DNA from: Pseudomonas pharyngis
GTDB taxonomy: Bacteria > Pseudomonadota > Gammaproteobacteria > Pseudomonadales > Pseudomonadaceae
Length of the DNA: 49,573 nt
Assembly (NCBI RefSeq): GCF_021602345.1
Contig: NZ_BQID01000025.1
Coordinates: forward strand, 1-49,573
Direction of reading: 5' to 3'
The notes under the pieces were generated by a model that did not search any database, had not been told where the DNA came from, and saw nothing but the letters and a program-made list of their open reading frames with translations. Every line of letters starts with the position of its first letter. The stretch's first letter is position 1. Positions 8,740 to 20,860 of the stretch are shown piece after piece. Position numbers and translations under genes: made by a program.

Positions 8740-10245
8740 ATGATCGCGAGCCGCACCCCTACCGTTCCCGGCACGACCGGACGCTCCGAGCTGCTGTTGA
8801 TCTCAGGCAGCCTGCTGAGCGTAATCGCGATTGTCTGCATCGTCACGTTCCTGCTGATCCGTGAACGCGCCAACGCCCAGGAATCGGCCACCCGTGGCGC
8901 CACCACCATCGCCCAGTTGATCGACGCCGATGTACTGCGCACCGTCGAGCTGTATGACCTGACGCTGCAAGGGCTGATCGCCGCCGCCCAGCGTGACGAC
9001 CTGAAAGACGTGTCGCCGCAGATCCGCCATCTGGCGTTGTTCGACCGCTCCACTACGGCGCGCTTCAAGGGCGACATCCTGTTGCTCGACAAGTATGGCG
9101 AGGTGATTGCCGACTCCTCGCGGGTCGATCCGCTGCCGGGCAATTTCGCCGACCGTGACTACTTCCTCGCCCACGCCTTCAACCGCGACACCGGCATGTT
9201 CATCAGCCGTCCGTTCAAACCCCGCTGCGACTGCGATGACGCGGACCAGTGGCGGATCAGTTTCAGTCGGCGCATTTCTTCAGACACCGGTGAGTTTCTG
9301 GGCGTGGCCGTGGCGTCGATGAAGCTCGATTACTTCGATCAGTTGTTCAACAGCCTCGACATCGGCATCGACAGCACTCTCAACATCATCAACAACGACG
9401 GCATCCTGCTGGCGCAGAAGCCTTATCTGCAGAGCGACTCGATCGGCAAGAGCTTTGCCGCCCGGCCCAATGTGGTGCGGATTCTGCGCGACAACAACGG
9501 CAATGGCAGTTTCAACAGCATTTCGAGCATGGATTATCAGCAACGGCTGTACACCTATTCGCGGGTCGGCAATCTGCCGCTGACGGCAATCGTTGCCCTG
9601 TCCAGCGAGGAAGTGTTCGGCGCGTGGCGACGCACGGCGATCCTGATCAGCGGCGCTACCGGCGTGTTGTGTGCCGGTCTGCTGTGGCTGACCTGGCTGC
9701 TGGCCCGGGAGCTGCGCCTGCGTCAGCGGGCCGAACATGAACTGGCACAGCTCGCCGCAACTGATGCCCTGACCGGCGTCGCCAACCGGAGGATGCTCGA
9801 TCAGTCACTGCGCCACGAGTGGTTCCGCGCCCAGCGCTCGGGCAAGCCGCTTTCATTGCTGATGATCGACGCCGACCACTTCAAGGCCTTCAATGACCGC
9901 CACGGGCATCAGGCCGGAGATCAGGCGTTGCGTGAACTGGCCAGGGTGATCACCGCCAATGTGCGGCGTCCGGCGGATCTGGTGGCTCGGTATGGCGGTG
10001 AGGAGTTTTCGGTGATCCTCGCGGAAACCGACAGTGCCGGGGCGCAGCAGATCGCCGAACACATTCGTACAGCGGTGGAGCAATTGCCAAGCCTGAATCA
10101 AGACCAGTCACCGATGACCGTGAGCGTCGGTATCAGTACCTGGACGGCGACGAGCGAAATCAGTCTGGAGCAGCTGTTGTTCGCGGCAGACAAGGCGTTG
10201 TATCAGGCCAAGGAAGGTGGGCGAAACCGGGTCGTCGTCGCTTGA
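8740..10245 (+). CDS. Membrane-bound diguanylate cyclase with periplasmic Cache-like sensor
   Basis: A 501-residue protein predicted to make cyclic di-GMP from two GTP. TM1 (about 19-40) and TM2 (about 299-322) bracket a periplasmic domain of roughly 255 residues. It has features of a double Cache (dCache) sensor, such as DRDYFLAHAF and GEFLGVAVASMKLDYF. The C-terminal GGDEF domain (about 335-501) starts at the usual DALTGVANRRMLD and has the active-site motif GGEEF at 419-423. An inhibitory-site RxxD (RPAD, 410-413) lies five residues upstream, so both activity and product inhibition are expected. There is no HAMP or EAL domain. It is convergent with lpxC, and its ligand is unknown. Confidence 0.95.
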   Translation: MIASRTPTVPGTTGRSELLLISGSLLSVIAIVCIVTFLLIRERANAQESATRGATTIAQLIDADVLRTVELYDLTLQGLIAAAQRDDLKDVSPQIRHLALFDRSTTARFKGDILLLDKYGEVIADSSRVDPLPGNFADRDYFLAHAFNRDTGMFISRPFKPRCDCDDADQWRISFSRRISSDTGEFLGVAVASMKLDYFDQLFNSLDIGIDSTLNIINNDGILLAQKPYLQSDSIGKSFAARPNVVRILRDNNGNGSFNSISSMDYQQRLYTYSRVGNLPLTAIVALSSEEVFGAWRRTAILISGATGVLCAGLLWLTWLLARELRLRQRAEHELAQLAATDALTGVANRRMLDQSLRHEWFRAQRSGKPLSLLMIDADHFKAFNDRHGHQAGDQALRELARVITANVRRPADLVARYGGEEFSVILAETDSAGAQQIAEHIRTAVEQLPSLNQDQSPMTVSVGISTWTATSEISLEQLLFAADKALYQAKEGGRNRVVVA

Positions 10246-10264
10246 TGGGGGTTTTGGCCTTTCT

Positions 10265-10296
10265 GGCCTCATCGCTGGCTTGCCAGCGATGAGGCC
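10265..10296. repeat. Perfect 32-nt palindrome (REP-like) between the cyclase gene and lpxC
   Basis: Arms GGCCTCATCGCTGGC (10265-10279) and GCCAGCGATGAGGCC (10282-10296) are fully complementary with a 2-nt centre. The core GCTGGC..GCCAGC is the usual Pseudomonas REP motif. There is no T-run, so it may act as an mRNA-stabilising hairpin or REP site. Confidence 0.75.
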
Positions 10297-10325
10297 GGTA
10301 CAGCCAATGCAAAACCTGCGGGCAT

Positions 10326-10352
10326 AAAAAAAGGCCACCCAAAGGTGGCCTT
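10326..10352 (-). terminator. Terminator of lpxC and the dcw cluster
   Basis: Read on the minus strand, GGCCACC/GGTGGCC form the stem (10333-10339 and 10344-10350) and seven T residues follow. The flanking AA/TT pairs would let it work partly in the other direction for the cyclase gene as well. Confidence 0.88.
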
Positions 10353-10376
10353 CAAAAAACTAGAGAGGTTTTTTAC

Positions 10377-11324
<948 letters not shown>

Positions 11325-11328
11325 TCAA

Positions 11329-11362
11329 CAAAGGCTGGCGATGATAGCAGACCGAGCCTTTG
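11329..11362 (-). promoter_or_regulatory. Probable lpxC promoter inside a perfect inverted repeat
   Basis: On the minus strand a -10-like TATCAT (11341-11346) is flanked by perfect 8-bp arms CAAAGGCT (11329-11336) and AGCCTTTG (11355-11362). The -35 is poor (TGTTCA about 17 nt upstream). The arms could form an operator, or a transcript hairpin from read-through of ftsZ mRNA. There is no T-run to make it a terminator. Confidence 0.45.
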
Positions 11363-11400
11363 CTGAACACCAATCACCTGAATACCCCTGATACATTTCA

Positions 11401-12597
11401 TCAATCGGCCTGACGACGCAGGAAAGCCGGGATGTCCAGGTAGTCCAGGTCATCTTGCGGATTCATCTTCGCGGCAGTCGCAGCACCGGCCTGAGCCTGG
11501 TTGCGCATGACGGTCGGACGGTCCAGGTCACGGTAATTCACCGCTGGCTGCTCCTGACGAGCGGGTGCCGGTTGCTGTACCTGAGCAGCGGCCATCGAGG
11601 TGTGAACGGTGTTGTCGATGACCTTCACAGGCTTCTCGATTTTCGCGCCCAGACCGGTGGCAACCACGGTCACGTGCAGTTCGTCGCGCATGTCCGGATC
11701 GATAACGGTACCGACCTTGACCATCGCGTGCTCGGAAGCGAAGGCTTCGATGATCGAACCCACATCGGAGTACTCACCCAGGGACAGGTCAGGACCGGCA
11801 GTGATGTTCACCAGGATGCCGCGTGCGCCTTGCAGGTTCACGTCTTCCAGCAGCGGGTTGCGGATGGCCGCTTCAGTGGCTTCACGTGCACGGTTCGGAC
11901 CGCTGGCGCAGCCAGTGCCCATCATCGCCATGCCCATTTCGCTCATCACGGTACGTACGTCGGCGAAGTCGACGTTGATCATGCCCGGACGCTTGATGAT
12001 GTCGGAGATACCGCGAACGGCACCGGCCAGTACATCGTCAGCCTTGGCGAAAGCCGACAGCAGGCTTGCGTCCTTGCCGAGGATGGTCAGCAGTTTTTCG
12101 TTCGGAATGGTGATCAGCGAGTCGACGCTTTCCGAGAGCATGCGGATGCCTTCGTCGGCGATCTGCATACGCTTGCGACCTTCGAACGGGAACGGACGAG
12201 TCACGACCGCAACGGTCAGGATGCCCATTTCCTTGGCCACTTCAGCGATGATCGGCGCCGCACCGGTACCGGTACCGCCGCCCATGCCGGTGGTGATGAA
12301 CACCATGTTGGTGCCGGCCAGCACTTCAGCGATGCGCTCGCGATCTTCCAGCGCAGCCTGACGGCCGACTTCCGGGTTGGCGCCGGCGCCCAGGCCTTTG
12401 GTCACGCCGGTGCCCAGTTGCAGAATGGTGCGCGCGCCAATGTTTTTCAGCGCTTGAGCATCGGTGTTGGCGCAGATGAATTCCACGCCTTCGATGTTGC
12501 TCTTGACCATGTGATTGACAGCGTTGCCGCCGCCACCGCCAACACCGATAACTTTGATTACCGGGCTTGCGGGGATGTTGTCTACGAGTTCGAACAT
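11401..12597 (-). CDS. ftsZ: Cell division GTPase FtsZ
   Basis: A 398-residue tubulin homologue that polymerises into the Z ring. The N-terminal GTP-binding loop VGGGGGNAVNHM, the tubulin signature GGGTGTGAAP and the T7-loop NVDFADVRTVM are intact. A Gln/Pro/Ala-rich linker (about 318-375) leads to the conserved C-terminal peptide DYLDIPAFLRRQAD, which binds FtsA and ZipA. The gene lies 67 nt downstream of ftsA. The TCTAGTTTTTTCG-type A/T tract and GGAG just before the start fit a strong ribosome site. Confidence 0.99.
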   Translation of the reverse strand: MFELVDNIPASPVIKVIGVGGGGGNAVNHMVKSNIEGVEFICANTDAQALKNIGARTILQLGTGVTKGLGAGANPEVGRQAALEDRERIAEVLAGTNMVFITTGMGGGTGTGAAPIIAEVAKEMGILTVAVVTRPFPFEGRKRMQIADEGIRMLSESVDSLITIPNEKLLTILGKDASLLSAFAKADDVLAGAVRGISDIIKRPGMINVDFADVRTVMSEMGMAMMGTGCASGPNRAREATEAAIRNPLLEDVNLQGARGILVNITAGPDLSLGEYSDVGSIIEAFASEHAMVKVGTVIDPDMRDELHVTVVATGLGAKIEKPVKVIDNTVHTSMAAAQVQQPAPARQEQPAVNYRDLDRPTVMRNQAQAGAATAAKMNPQDDLDYLDIPAFLRRQAD

Positions 12598-12664
12598 TTT
12601 CCCTCTCCTTACATTCTCTAGTTTTTTCGCCTACTGCTGTTTGTTGCGGTGCTGCGGTAAAGCT

Positions 12665-13924
12665 TTAGAAGTTGCCTTGAACCCACTTCTTCAAACGGTC
12701 CAGCAACGGCGCCTGCGGCTCATCGTTGCTGTAGCTGTCGCGGCTGCCGATGCCCGAGAACGAGATCCCGTCGGACTGCTTTTGCAGGCCGTACATCAAC
12801 AAGCCAACGCCAGTGGAATAAATCGGGTTGCGTACCACGTCATCCAGACCTTTCACGCCGTGGGGCACGCCCAGGCGGACCGGCATGTGGAAGATTTCTT
12901 CCGCCAGTTCGGTGGCGCCTTCCATCTTCGACGTACCACCGGTCAGCACGATGCCGGCCGGGATCAGGTCTTCGTAGCCGCTGCGACGCAGCTCGGCCTG
13001 GATCAGGGTGAACAGTTCGTCGTATCGCGGCTCGACCACTTCGGCCAGGGCCTGACGGGACAGTTCGCGCGGCGGACGGTCGCCGACGCTCGGCACCTTG
13101 ATGGTCTCGCCGGCGCCGGCCAGTTTGGCCAGGGCGCAGGCGTAGCGGATCTTGATCTCTTCGGCGTACTGGGTCGGGGTGCGCAACGCCATGGCGATGT
13201 CGTTGGTCACCTGGTCGCCCGCAATCGGGATCACGGCCGTGTGGCGGATCGCGCCTTCGGTGAAGATCGCGATGTCGGTGGTGCCGCCGCCGATGTCGAC
13301 CAGGCACACGCCCAGCTCTTTTTCGTCGTCGGTCAGGACCGAGTAGGCCGAGGCCAGTTGCTCGAGAATGATGTCGTCGATTTCCAGACCGCAGCGACGC
13401 ACGCATTTTTCAATGTTCTGTGCGGCGTTGACGGCGCAGGTGACCACGTGAACCTTGGCCTCCAGACGCACGCCGGACATGCCCAGCGGCTCGCGCACGC
13501 CTTCCTGGTTATCGATCACGTAATCCTGCGGCAGGGTGTGCAGCACACGCTGGTCGGCCGGGATCGCCACCGCCTGGGCGGCGTCGAGTACGCGCTCCAG
13601 GTCAGCCGAGCTGACTTCGCGATCACGAATCGCGACGATGCCGTGGGAGTTCAGGCTGCGAATGTGATTGCCCGCCACGCCGACGAACGCCGAGTGAATG
13701 CGGCAGCCCGCCATCAGTTGGGCTTCTTCGATCGCGCGCTGGATCGACTGCACCGTGGACTCGATGTTGACCACCACGCCTTTCTTCAGGCCGCGGGACG
13801 GATGAGTGCCGATCCCGACGATTTCCAGCGAGCCGTCGTCCGCAACCTCGCCGACCAGCGCCACCACCTTGGAGGTGCCGATATCGAGACCGACGATCAT
13901 TTTGCCGCTTTGCACGTTTGCCAT
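12665..13924 (-). CDS. ftsA: Cell division protein FtsA
   Basis: A 419-residue actin-like ATPase that tethers FtsZ filaments to the membrane and recruits later division proteins. The phosphate-1 loop VGLDIGTSKVVALVGEV (about 11-27) and the phosphate-2 motif VDIGGGTTDIAIF are intact. The LTGGTSKMEG adenosine motif is also present. The C-terminal amphipathic helix LLDRLKKWVQGNF is the membrane-targeting sequence. It starts 15 nt after ftsQ ends. Confidence 0.99.
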   Translation of the reverse strand: MANVQSGKMIVGLDIGTSKVVALVGEVADDGSLEIVGIGTHPSRGLKKGVVVNIESTVQSIQRAIEEAQLMAGCRIHSAFVGVAGNHIRSLNSHGIVAIRDREVSSADLERVLDAAQAVAIPADQRVLHTLPQDYVIDNQEGVREPLGMSGVRLEAKVHVVTCAVNAAQNIEKCVRRCGLEIDDIILEQLASAYSVLTDDEKELGVCLVDIGGGTTDIAIFTEGAIRHTAVIPIAGDQVTNDIAMALRTPTQYAEEIKIRYACALAKLAGAGETIKVPSVGDRPPRELSRQALAEVVEPRYDELFTLIQAELRRSGYEDLIPAGIVLTGGTSKMEGATELAEEIFHMPVRLGVPHGVKGLDDVVRNPIYSTGVGLLMYGLQKQSDGISFSGIGSRDSYSNDEPQAPLLDRLKKWVQGNF

Positions 13925-13939
13925 GGGTCCTGCCTCTTC

Positions 13940-14806
13940 TTAATTCTTTGCGACAGCGGGTTGGGCTGTCGTCGGCGCTACTGGTTCCCGCCAGCCAACA
14001 GCGAGGCCGTTGGCGTAGCGCAGATCGATGCGCGCAATGTTCGTAATCTGTTCTTTGAGCGTCTTGTCATAGATGGCAATGAAGCGGCGCATCTTTTCCA
14101 CCAGGTTACCGCGTCCCAGCAGCAGCTCGATCCCGGGGCCGGAACTGCCGGCACCGGTGGTCAGGAACCAGCTGCCGCGTTCACGCAGCTCCAGCCGCGC
14201 AATCGAGAAGCCCAATGGCCGGAGCATCTGGCTCAGCACCTGGTATTGCTGCATCACTTGCTGCTGGGCCCGCTGTGGACCGAACAGCTGCGGCAGGTGT
14301 TCGTAGTTCGCCAGTTCCTTGGGCGTGAACGCCTGGCCCTGGTTGTTGAGCAACGACTCGTCGCCCCAACGGGCCACCGGCAGTTGCTCTTCGAGGCGGA
14401 TCACCACCTGGTCCGGCCACACTCGACGTACTTCGGCGTGGGCGATCCACGGCATCTGCTCAAGCTCCGTGCGCATGCTCGCCAGGTCGATGGTGAAGAA
14501 GCTCGACGCCACGTACGGGGCGATCCGCTGCTGCACCGCTTGCTGACTGATGTAACTCAGGTCGCCCTGCACCGCGATCTTGGTGATTGGCCGGTCGGCG
14601 TACGGCAGCAGACGCTGTGCGCCTTCGTAAGTGCCGAACCCCAGAGCCACCAGCAGCACCGGCCAGAACAGACCTTTCAAAAAGCCGAAGTTGGCTTTTG
14701 GCAGGCGCGCGGACATCGGCTCTTTGGCCACCATTCGGCTGGCACCCCGCGGCACCGGCTTGCGACCGGGTGCGGGTGGCTGATGTCTGAGATGAGCGCC
14801 TTGCAT
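13940..14806 (-). CDS. ftsQ: Cell division protein FtsQ
   Basis: A 288-residue bitopic membrane protein that joins FtsB and FtsL in the divisome. I chose ATG 14806 ([11 protein letters not shown]) over an upstream Met at 14848, because that one lies inside ddlB and the shorter form matches the length I recall for P. aeruginosa. A basic cytoplasmic tail of about 48 residues precedes one TM ([16 protein letters not shown]). A POTRA domain follows ([16 protein letters not shown] to [10 protein letters not shown]), and then the beta domain. The gene begins 4 nt after the ddlB stop. Confidence 0.96.
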   Translation of the reverse strand: MQGAHLRHQPPAPGRKPVPRGASRMVAKEPMSARLPKANFGFLKGLFWPVLLVALGFGTYEGAQRLLPYADRPITKIAVQGDLSYISQQAVQQRIAPYVASSFFTIDLASMRTELEQMPWIAHAEVRRVWPDQVVIRLEEQLPVARWGDESLLNNQGQAFTPKELANYEHLPQLFGPQRAQQQVMQQYQVLSQMLRPLGFSIARLELRERGSWFLTTGAGSSGPGIELLLGRGNLVEKMRRFIAIYDKTLKEQITNIARIDLRYANGLAVGWREPVAPTTAQPAVAKN

Positions 14807-14810
14807 GGTC

Positions 14811-17234
<2,424 letters not shown>

Positions 17235-17242
<8 letters not shown>

Positions 17243-18305
17243 GGGCCACCTCCAGACAGGTATCGACCACGCTGCGGGTGGCTTCGGGTTTCGCCAGACG
17301 GCGGGCCGCTTGGGCCATTTGTTCGAGTCGTTGCGGTTGCATCAAGACCTCTGTCAGGCGCGCGGCAAGGTCCGCGGCACCAGTCGTTCTTTGCGGCATC
17401 AGGAAGGCAGCGCCTTCGCGGGCCAAATAATCGGCGTTGCGGGTCTGGTGATCGTCGATCGCGTGGGGCAAGGGCACCAGCATCGAGGGCAGACCGGCGG
17501 CGGCCAGTTCGCTGATGGTCAATGCGCCGGCGCGGCACACCACCAGGTCAGCCCAGCCATAGGCCTGGGCCATGTCTTTGATGAACGGCTGCACCTGCGC
17601 GTCCACGCCGGCGGCGCGGTAGCGCTCTGCAGTCACTTCATCGTGGTTTCTGCCGGCCTGATGGAACACTTCCGGACGCAAGTCGGCAGCGACTTGTGCC
17701 AGGGCTTCAGGCAGCAACTTGTTCAACGGTTCTGCGCCCAGGCTTCCGCCCAGGATCAGCAAACGCGCCTTGCGTCCGGCCAGGGCCGGGCGCGGTGTTT
17801 CGAGGAACAGCTCGCTGCGCACCGGGTTACCGGTGGTACGGCGGCTGTCCGACAGGGTAAAGGTGTCGGGGAACGCTTCACACACCCGGGCGGCGAACGG
17901 CACCAGCAACCGATTGGCGGTGCCGGCCACGGCGTTCTGCTCATGAACGATCACCGGCACGCCGGCCAGTTTGGCGGCAAGACCACCGGGGCCGGTCACA
18001 TAGCCGCCGAATCCGACCACGCACACCGGACGCAAGCGGCGAATGATCGCCCGCGCCTGCCACACCGATTTCAGCAGCATGAACGGCGCCTTGAGCAGCG
18101 ACAGCTTGCCCTTGCCACGCAGGCCAGTGGCGTTGATGCGGTGCAGTTCAATACCTGCCGCCGGCACCAGATCGTTCTCGATCCCGCGCGGCGTCCCGAG
18201 CCAGTGCACGGTGTAGCCGCGCGCCTGGAATTCGCGGGCACAGGCCAGCGCCGGGAACACGTGGCCACCCGTGCCGCCGGCCATGATCAATACGTTAGCG
18301 CCCAT
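17235..18305 (-). CDS. murG: Lipid II synthase MurG (UDP-GlcNAc transferase)
   Basis: A 356-residue membrane-associated GT-B glycosyltransferase that adds GlcNAc to lipid I. I start it at ATG 18305 ([20 protein letters not shown]); the 16 extra upstream codons lie within ftsW and lack homologous character. The glycine loop GGTGGH, the second loop [19 protein letters not shown] and [10 protein letters not shown] are conserved. The UDP-binding end has [18 protein letters not shown]. The start overlaps the ftsW stop by 11 nt, one of the longest overlaps in the cluster. Confidence 0.99.
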
Positions 18306-19512
18306 GGTTCGGCTCCTCGGCGAAGTCGCTCTCATGGAATTCCATCTCTTCACTGCCCAGGTGGGTCCGGCTCTCCCACTCGATCCTCAGCAACAGGCCA
18401 AGGCAGGCACAGCAGATCACCAGGGAACTGCCGCCATAACTGAGGAACGGCAAGGTCAGGCCCTTGGTCGGCAACAGGCCGACGTTCACGCCGATGTTGA
18501 TCAGGAACTGGCCGATCCACAGGAACGACAGGCCGTAGGCAACATAAGCGGCAAAAAACTGTTTGGCCTTCTCGGCCCACAGACCGATGTACATCCCGCG
18601 AATACACACGAACACGAACAGCGCCACGGTGCACAGCGAGCCCACGGCGCCGAGCTCTTCGGCGAGAACCGAGAACACGAAGTCGGTGTGCGCTTCCGGC
18701 AGGTAGAACTGTTTCTGCACGCTGTTGCCCAGACCAACACCCAGCCATTCACCGCGACCGAACGCGATCAAGGCTTGCGACAATTGATAACCGGCGCCGA
18801 ACTGGTCGGCCCACGGGTCGGCGAAGTTGGTCAGACGCGCCATCCGGTACGGCTGCATCTGAATCAGCAACACCACCGCACCAACGGCCAGCACCACCAT
18901 GAGCGAGAACCGGAACAGCCCGACCCCGCCGAGGAACAGCATCGCCGCCGCAGCGCCCATCATCACGACGGTGGCACCGAAGTCCGGCTCCATCAGCAGC
19001 AGGCCCGCCATCGGCAGCAGCACGATGAATGGCTTGAAGAAGCCCATCCAGCTCTCGCGCACCTCTTTCTGGCGACGCACCAGGTAACCGGCGAGGTAGA
19101 TCACCACGAACACCTTGGCGATCTCGGACGGCTGTACGTTGAAGAAGCTGAAACCGATCCAGCGCATCGAACCGTTCACCTCACGGCCGATCCCCGGGAT
19201 GATCACCATCACCAGCAGACCGAACGCACCGATCAGCATCATCCAGCCGAGGCGCTGCCAGGTGGCGATCGGAATCATCATGGTGACGATGCAGGCACCC
19301 AGGCCCAGCACCACGTAGATCAGGTGACGGGTCATGTAATAGAGAGCACTGCCCGACTGCGCCGCGCCGACTTCTGTCGATGCCGAGGCGATCATGATCA
19401 GGCCCAGACCGAGCAACGCCAGGCAACCGGCGAGCATCGGGAAGTCGAGATCGATTCCGCGTCCGGTAATGAGCGGCGACGGGTATGGCTTGATGATGTT
19501 TCTCAAGCTCAT
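18295..19512 (-). CDS. ftsW: Septal peptidoglycan polymerase FtsW
   Basis: A 405-residue SEDS-family polymerase with about ten membrane segments that works with FtsI at the septum. I chose ATG 19512 (MSLRNIIKPYPSP); a longer frame to 19743 reads the end of murD in another frame and is basic and featureless. SEDS features include GSMRWIGFSFFNVQPSEIAK, the large periplasmic loop with GFGRGEWLGVGLGNSVQKQF, EAHTDFVFSVLAEELG, and GLTLPFLSYGGSSL near the end. The start codon overlaps the murD stop (ATGA, 4 nt). Confidence 0.98.
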   Translation of the reverse strand: MSLRNIIKPYPSPLITGRGIDLDFPMLAGCLALLGLGLIMIASASTEVGAAQSGSALYYMTRHLIYVVLGLGACIVTMMIPIATWQRLGWMMLIGAFGLLVMVIIPGIGREVNGSMRWIGFSFFNVQPSEIAKVFVVIYLAGYLVRRQKEVRESWMGFFKPFIVLLPMAGLLLMEPDFGATVVMMGAAAAMLFLGGVGLFRFSLMVVLAVGAVVLLIQMQPYRMARLTNFADPWADQFGAGYQLSQALIAFGRGEWLGVGLGNSVQKQFYLPEAHTDFVFSVLAEELGAVGSLCTVALFVFVCIRGMYIGLWAEKAKQFFAAYVAYGLSFLWIGQFLINIGVNVGLLPTKGLTLPFLSYGGSSLVICCACLGLLLRIEWESRTHLGSEEMEFHESDFAEEPNHGR

Positions 19513-20855
19513 GCCAGATCCTCCACAGCGCGGACGAACTGGTGACCACGGTCTTCGTAGTTCTTGAACATGTCGAAACTGGCGCAGGCCGGGGACAGCA
19601 GCACCACGTCGCCCGGTTGGGCGGCGGCACGGCATTGGGCGACCGCATCGACCAGCGTGGTCGCGCGAATCAGCGGCACGGCATCGCCGATCGCTTCGCC
19701 GATCTTGTCGGAGTCGCGACCCATCAGGATCACGGCGCGACAATGGGCCGCCACCGGATCGCGCAGGTCCTTGAAGTCGGCACCCTTGCCGTCGCCACCG
19801 GCGATCAGCACGACCTTGCCGTCGATGTCCGCACCCAGACCTTCGATGGCGGCCAGCGCGGCGCCGACGTTGGTGGCCTTGGAATCGTTGTAGTAACCGA
19901 CGCCGTCCAGATCACGTACCCACTGGCAACGGTGTTCGAGACCGGCGAAGGTGCGCAGCGCTGCCAGCATGGCGTCGAACGGCAGCCCGACCGCGTGGCC
20001 GAGTGCCAGCGCCGCCAGGGCGTTGGACTGGTTGTGGGCGCCGCGAATCTTCAACTCGCGCACCGGCATCAGGTTCTGGAATTCGAAGGCCAGGTATTTC
20101 TCGCCATTCTCTTCGCGCAGACCGAACGCCTTGAAATCGGGTTTGGTCAGGCCGAAGGTCCAGCACGGCTGGCCCTCGCCCATCAGCGGACGGGTCAAGG
20201 CGTCCTGGCGGTTGACCACGAACTGCTTCGCCCCCCGGAAGATCCGGTGCTTGGCCAGGTGGTAGGCCGGCAGACCGCTGTAGCGATCCATGTGGTCTTC
20301 GCTGATGTTGAGCACGGTCGCCACTTCGGCGTTGAGCTGGTCGGTGGTTTCCAGCTGGAAGCTCGACAGCTCCATCACGTACAGCTCGACGTCATCGCTG
20401 AGCAGATCCAGCGCCGGCGTACCGAGGTTGCCGCCCACGGCCACGCGCTTGCCGGCCGCAGCCGCCATCTCGCCGACCAGGGTGGTGACGGTGCTTTTCG
20501 CATTGGAACCGCTGATGGCCACGATCGGCGCCTTCGCGTTGCGCGCGAACAGCTCGATGTCGCCGGACAGCTTCACGCCACGGGCCGCGGCGGCTTGCAG
20601 GGCCGGGGTCGCCAGCGCCAGGCCGGGGCTCACGTAGAGCTCGTCGGCACGGCACAGGAATTCGACGTCCAGCTCGCCACAACGCACTTCCACGTGCGGA
20701 TAGTCACGCTGGAGCGTGGCCAGTTCCGGTGGATTTTCCCGCGTGTCGGCCACGGCAAACGCCACGCCCCGGTTCGCCAGGAAGCGAACCAGGGACATGC
20801 CGCTCTTGCCGAGGCCGACAACGATGCGGAAGTGGTCAGAAGCGATCAGAGACAC
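19509..20855 (-). CDS. murD: UDP-MurNAc-L-alanine--D-glutamate ligase MurD
   Basis: A 448-residue Mur ligase that adds D-Glu to UDP-MurNAc-L-Ala. It has the N-terminal VVGLGKSGMSLVRFLANRG, the P-loop ISGSNAKSTVTTLVGE, NISEDHMDRY, and the C-terminal NDSKATNVGA with LSPACASFDMF. The P-loop reads GSNAKST where many MurD proteins have GTNGKST; the Lys-Ser/Thr pair is kept, and I recall this variant as usual in Pseudomonas. It lies 5 nt after mraY and overlaps ftsW by 4 nt. Confidence 0.98.
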   Translation of the reverse strand: MSLIASDHFRIVVGLGKSGMSLVRFLANRGVAFAVADTRENPPELATLQRDYPHVEVRCGELDVEFLCRADELYVSPGLALATPALQAAAARGVKLSGDIELFARNAKAPIVAISGSNAKSTVTTLVGEMAAAAGKRVAVGGNLGTPALDLLSDDVELYVMELSSFQLETTDQLNAEVATVLNISEDHMDRYSGLPAYHLAKHRIFRGAKQFVVNRQDALTRPLMGEGQPCWTFGLTKPDFKAFGLREENGEKYLAFEFQNLMPVRELKIRGAHNQSNALAALALGHAVGLPFDAMLAALRTFAGLEHRCQWVRDLDGVGYYNDSKATNVGAALAAIEGLGADIDGKVVLIAGGDGKGADFKDLRDPVAAHCRAVILMGRDSDKIGEAIGDAVPLIRATTLVDAVAQCRAAAQPGDVVLLSPACASFDMFKNYEDRGHQFVRAVEDLA

Positions 20856-20860
20856 TCGTT

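Noticed and set aside
19513-19743. 77-residue extension of FtsW
   Set aside because: Basic, featureless read-through of murD in another frame; the ATGA overlap at 19509-19512 fits a coupled start.
20450-20520. Possible defect in the MurD P-loop (GSNAKST)
   Set aside because: The Lys and Ser/Thr that bind phosphate are kept and the variant is, as I recall, normal in Pseudomonas.
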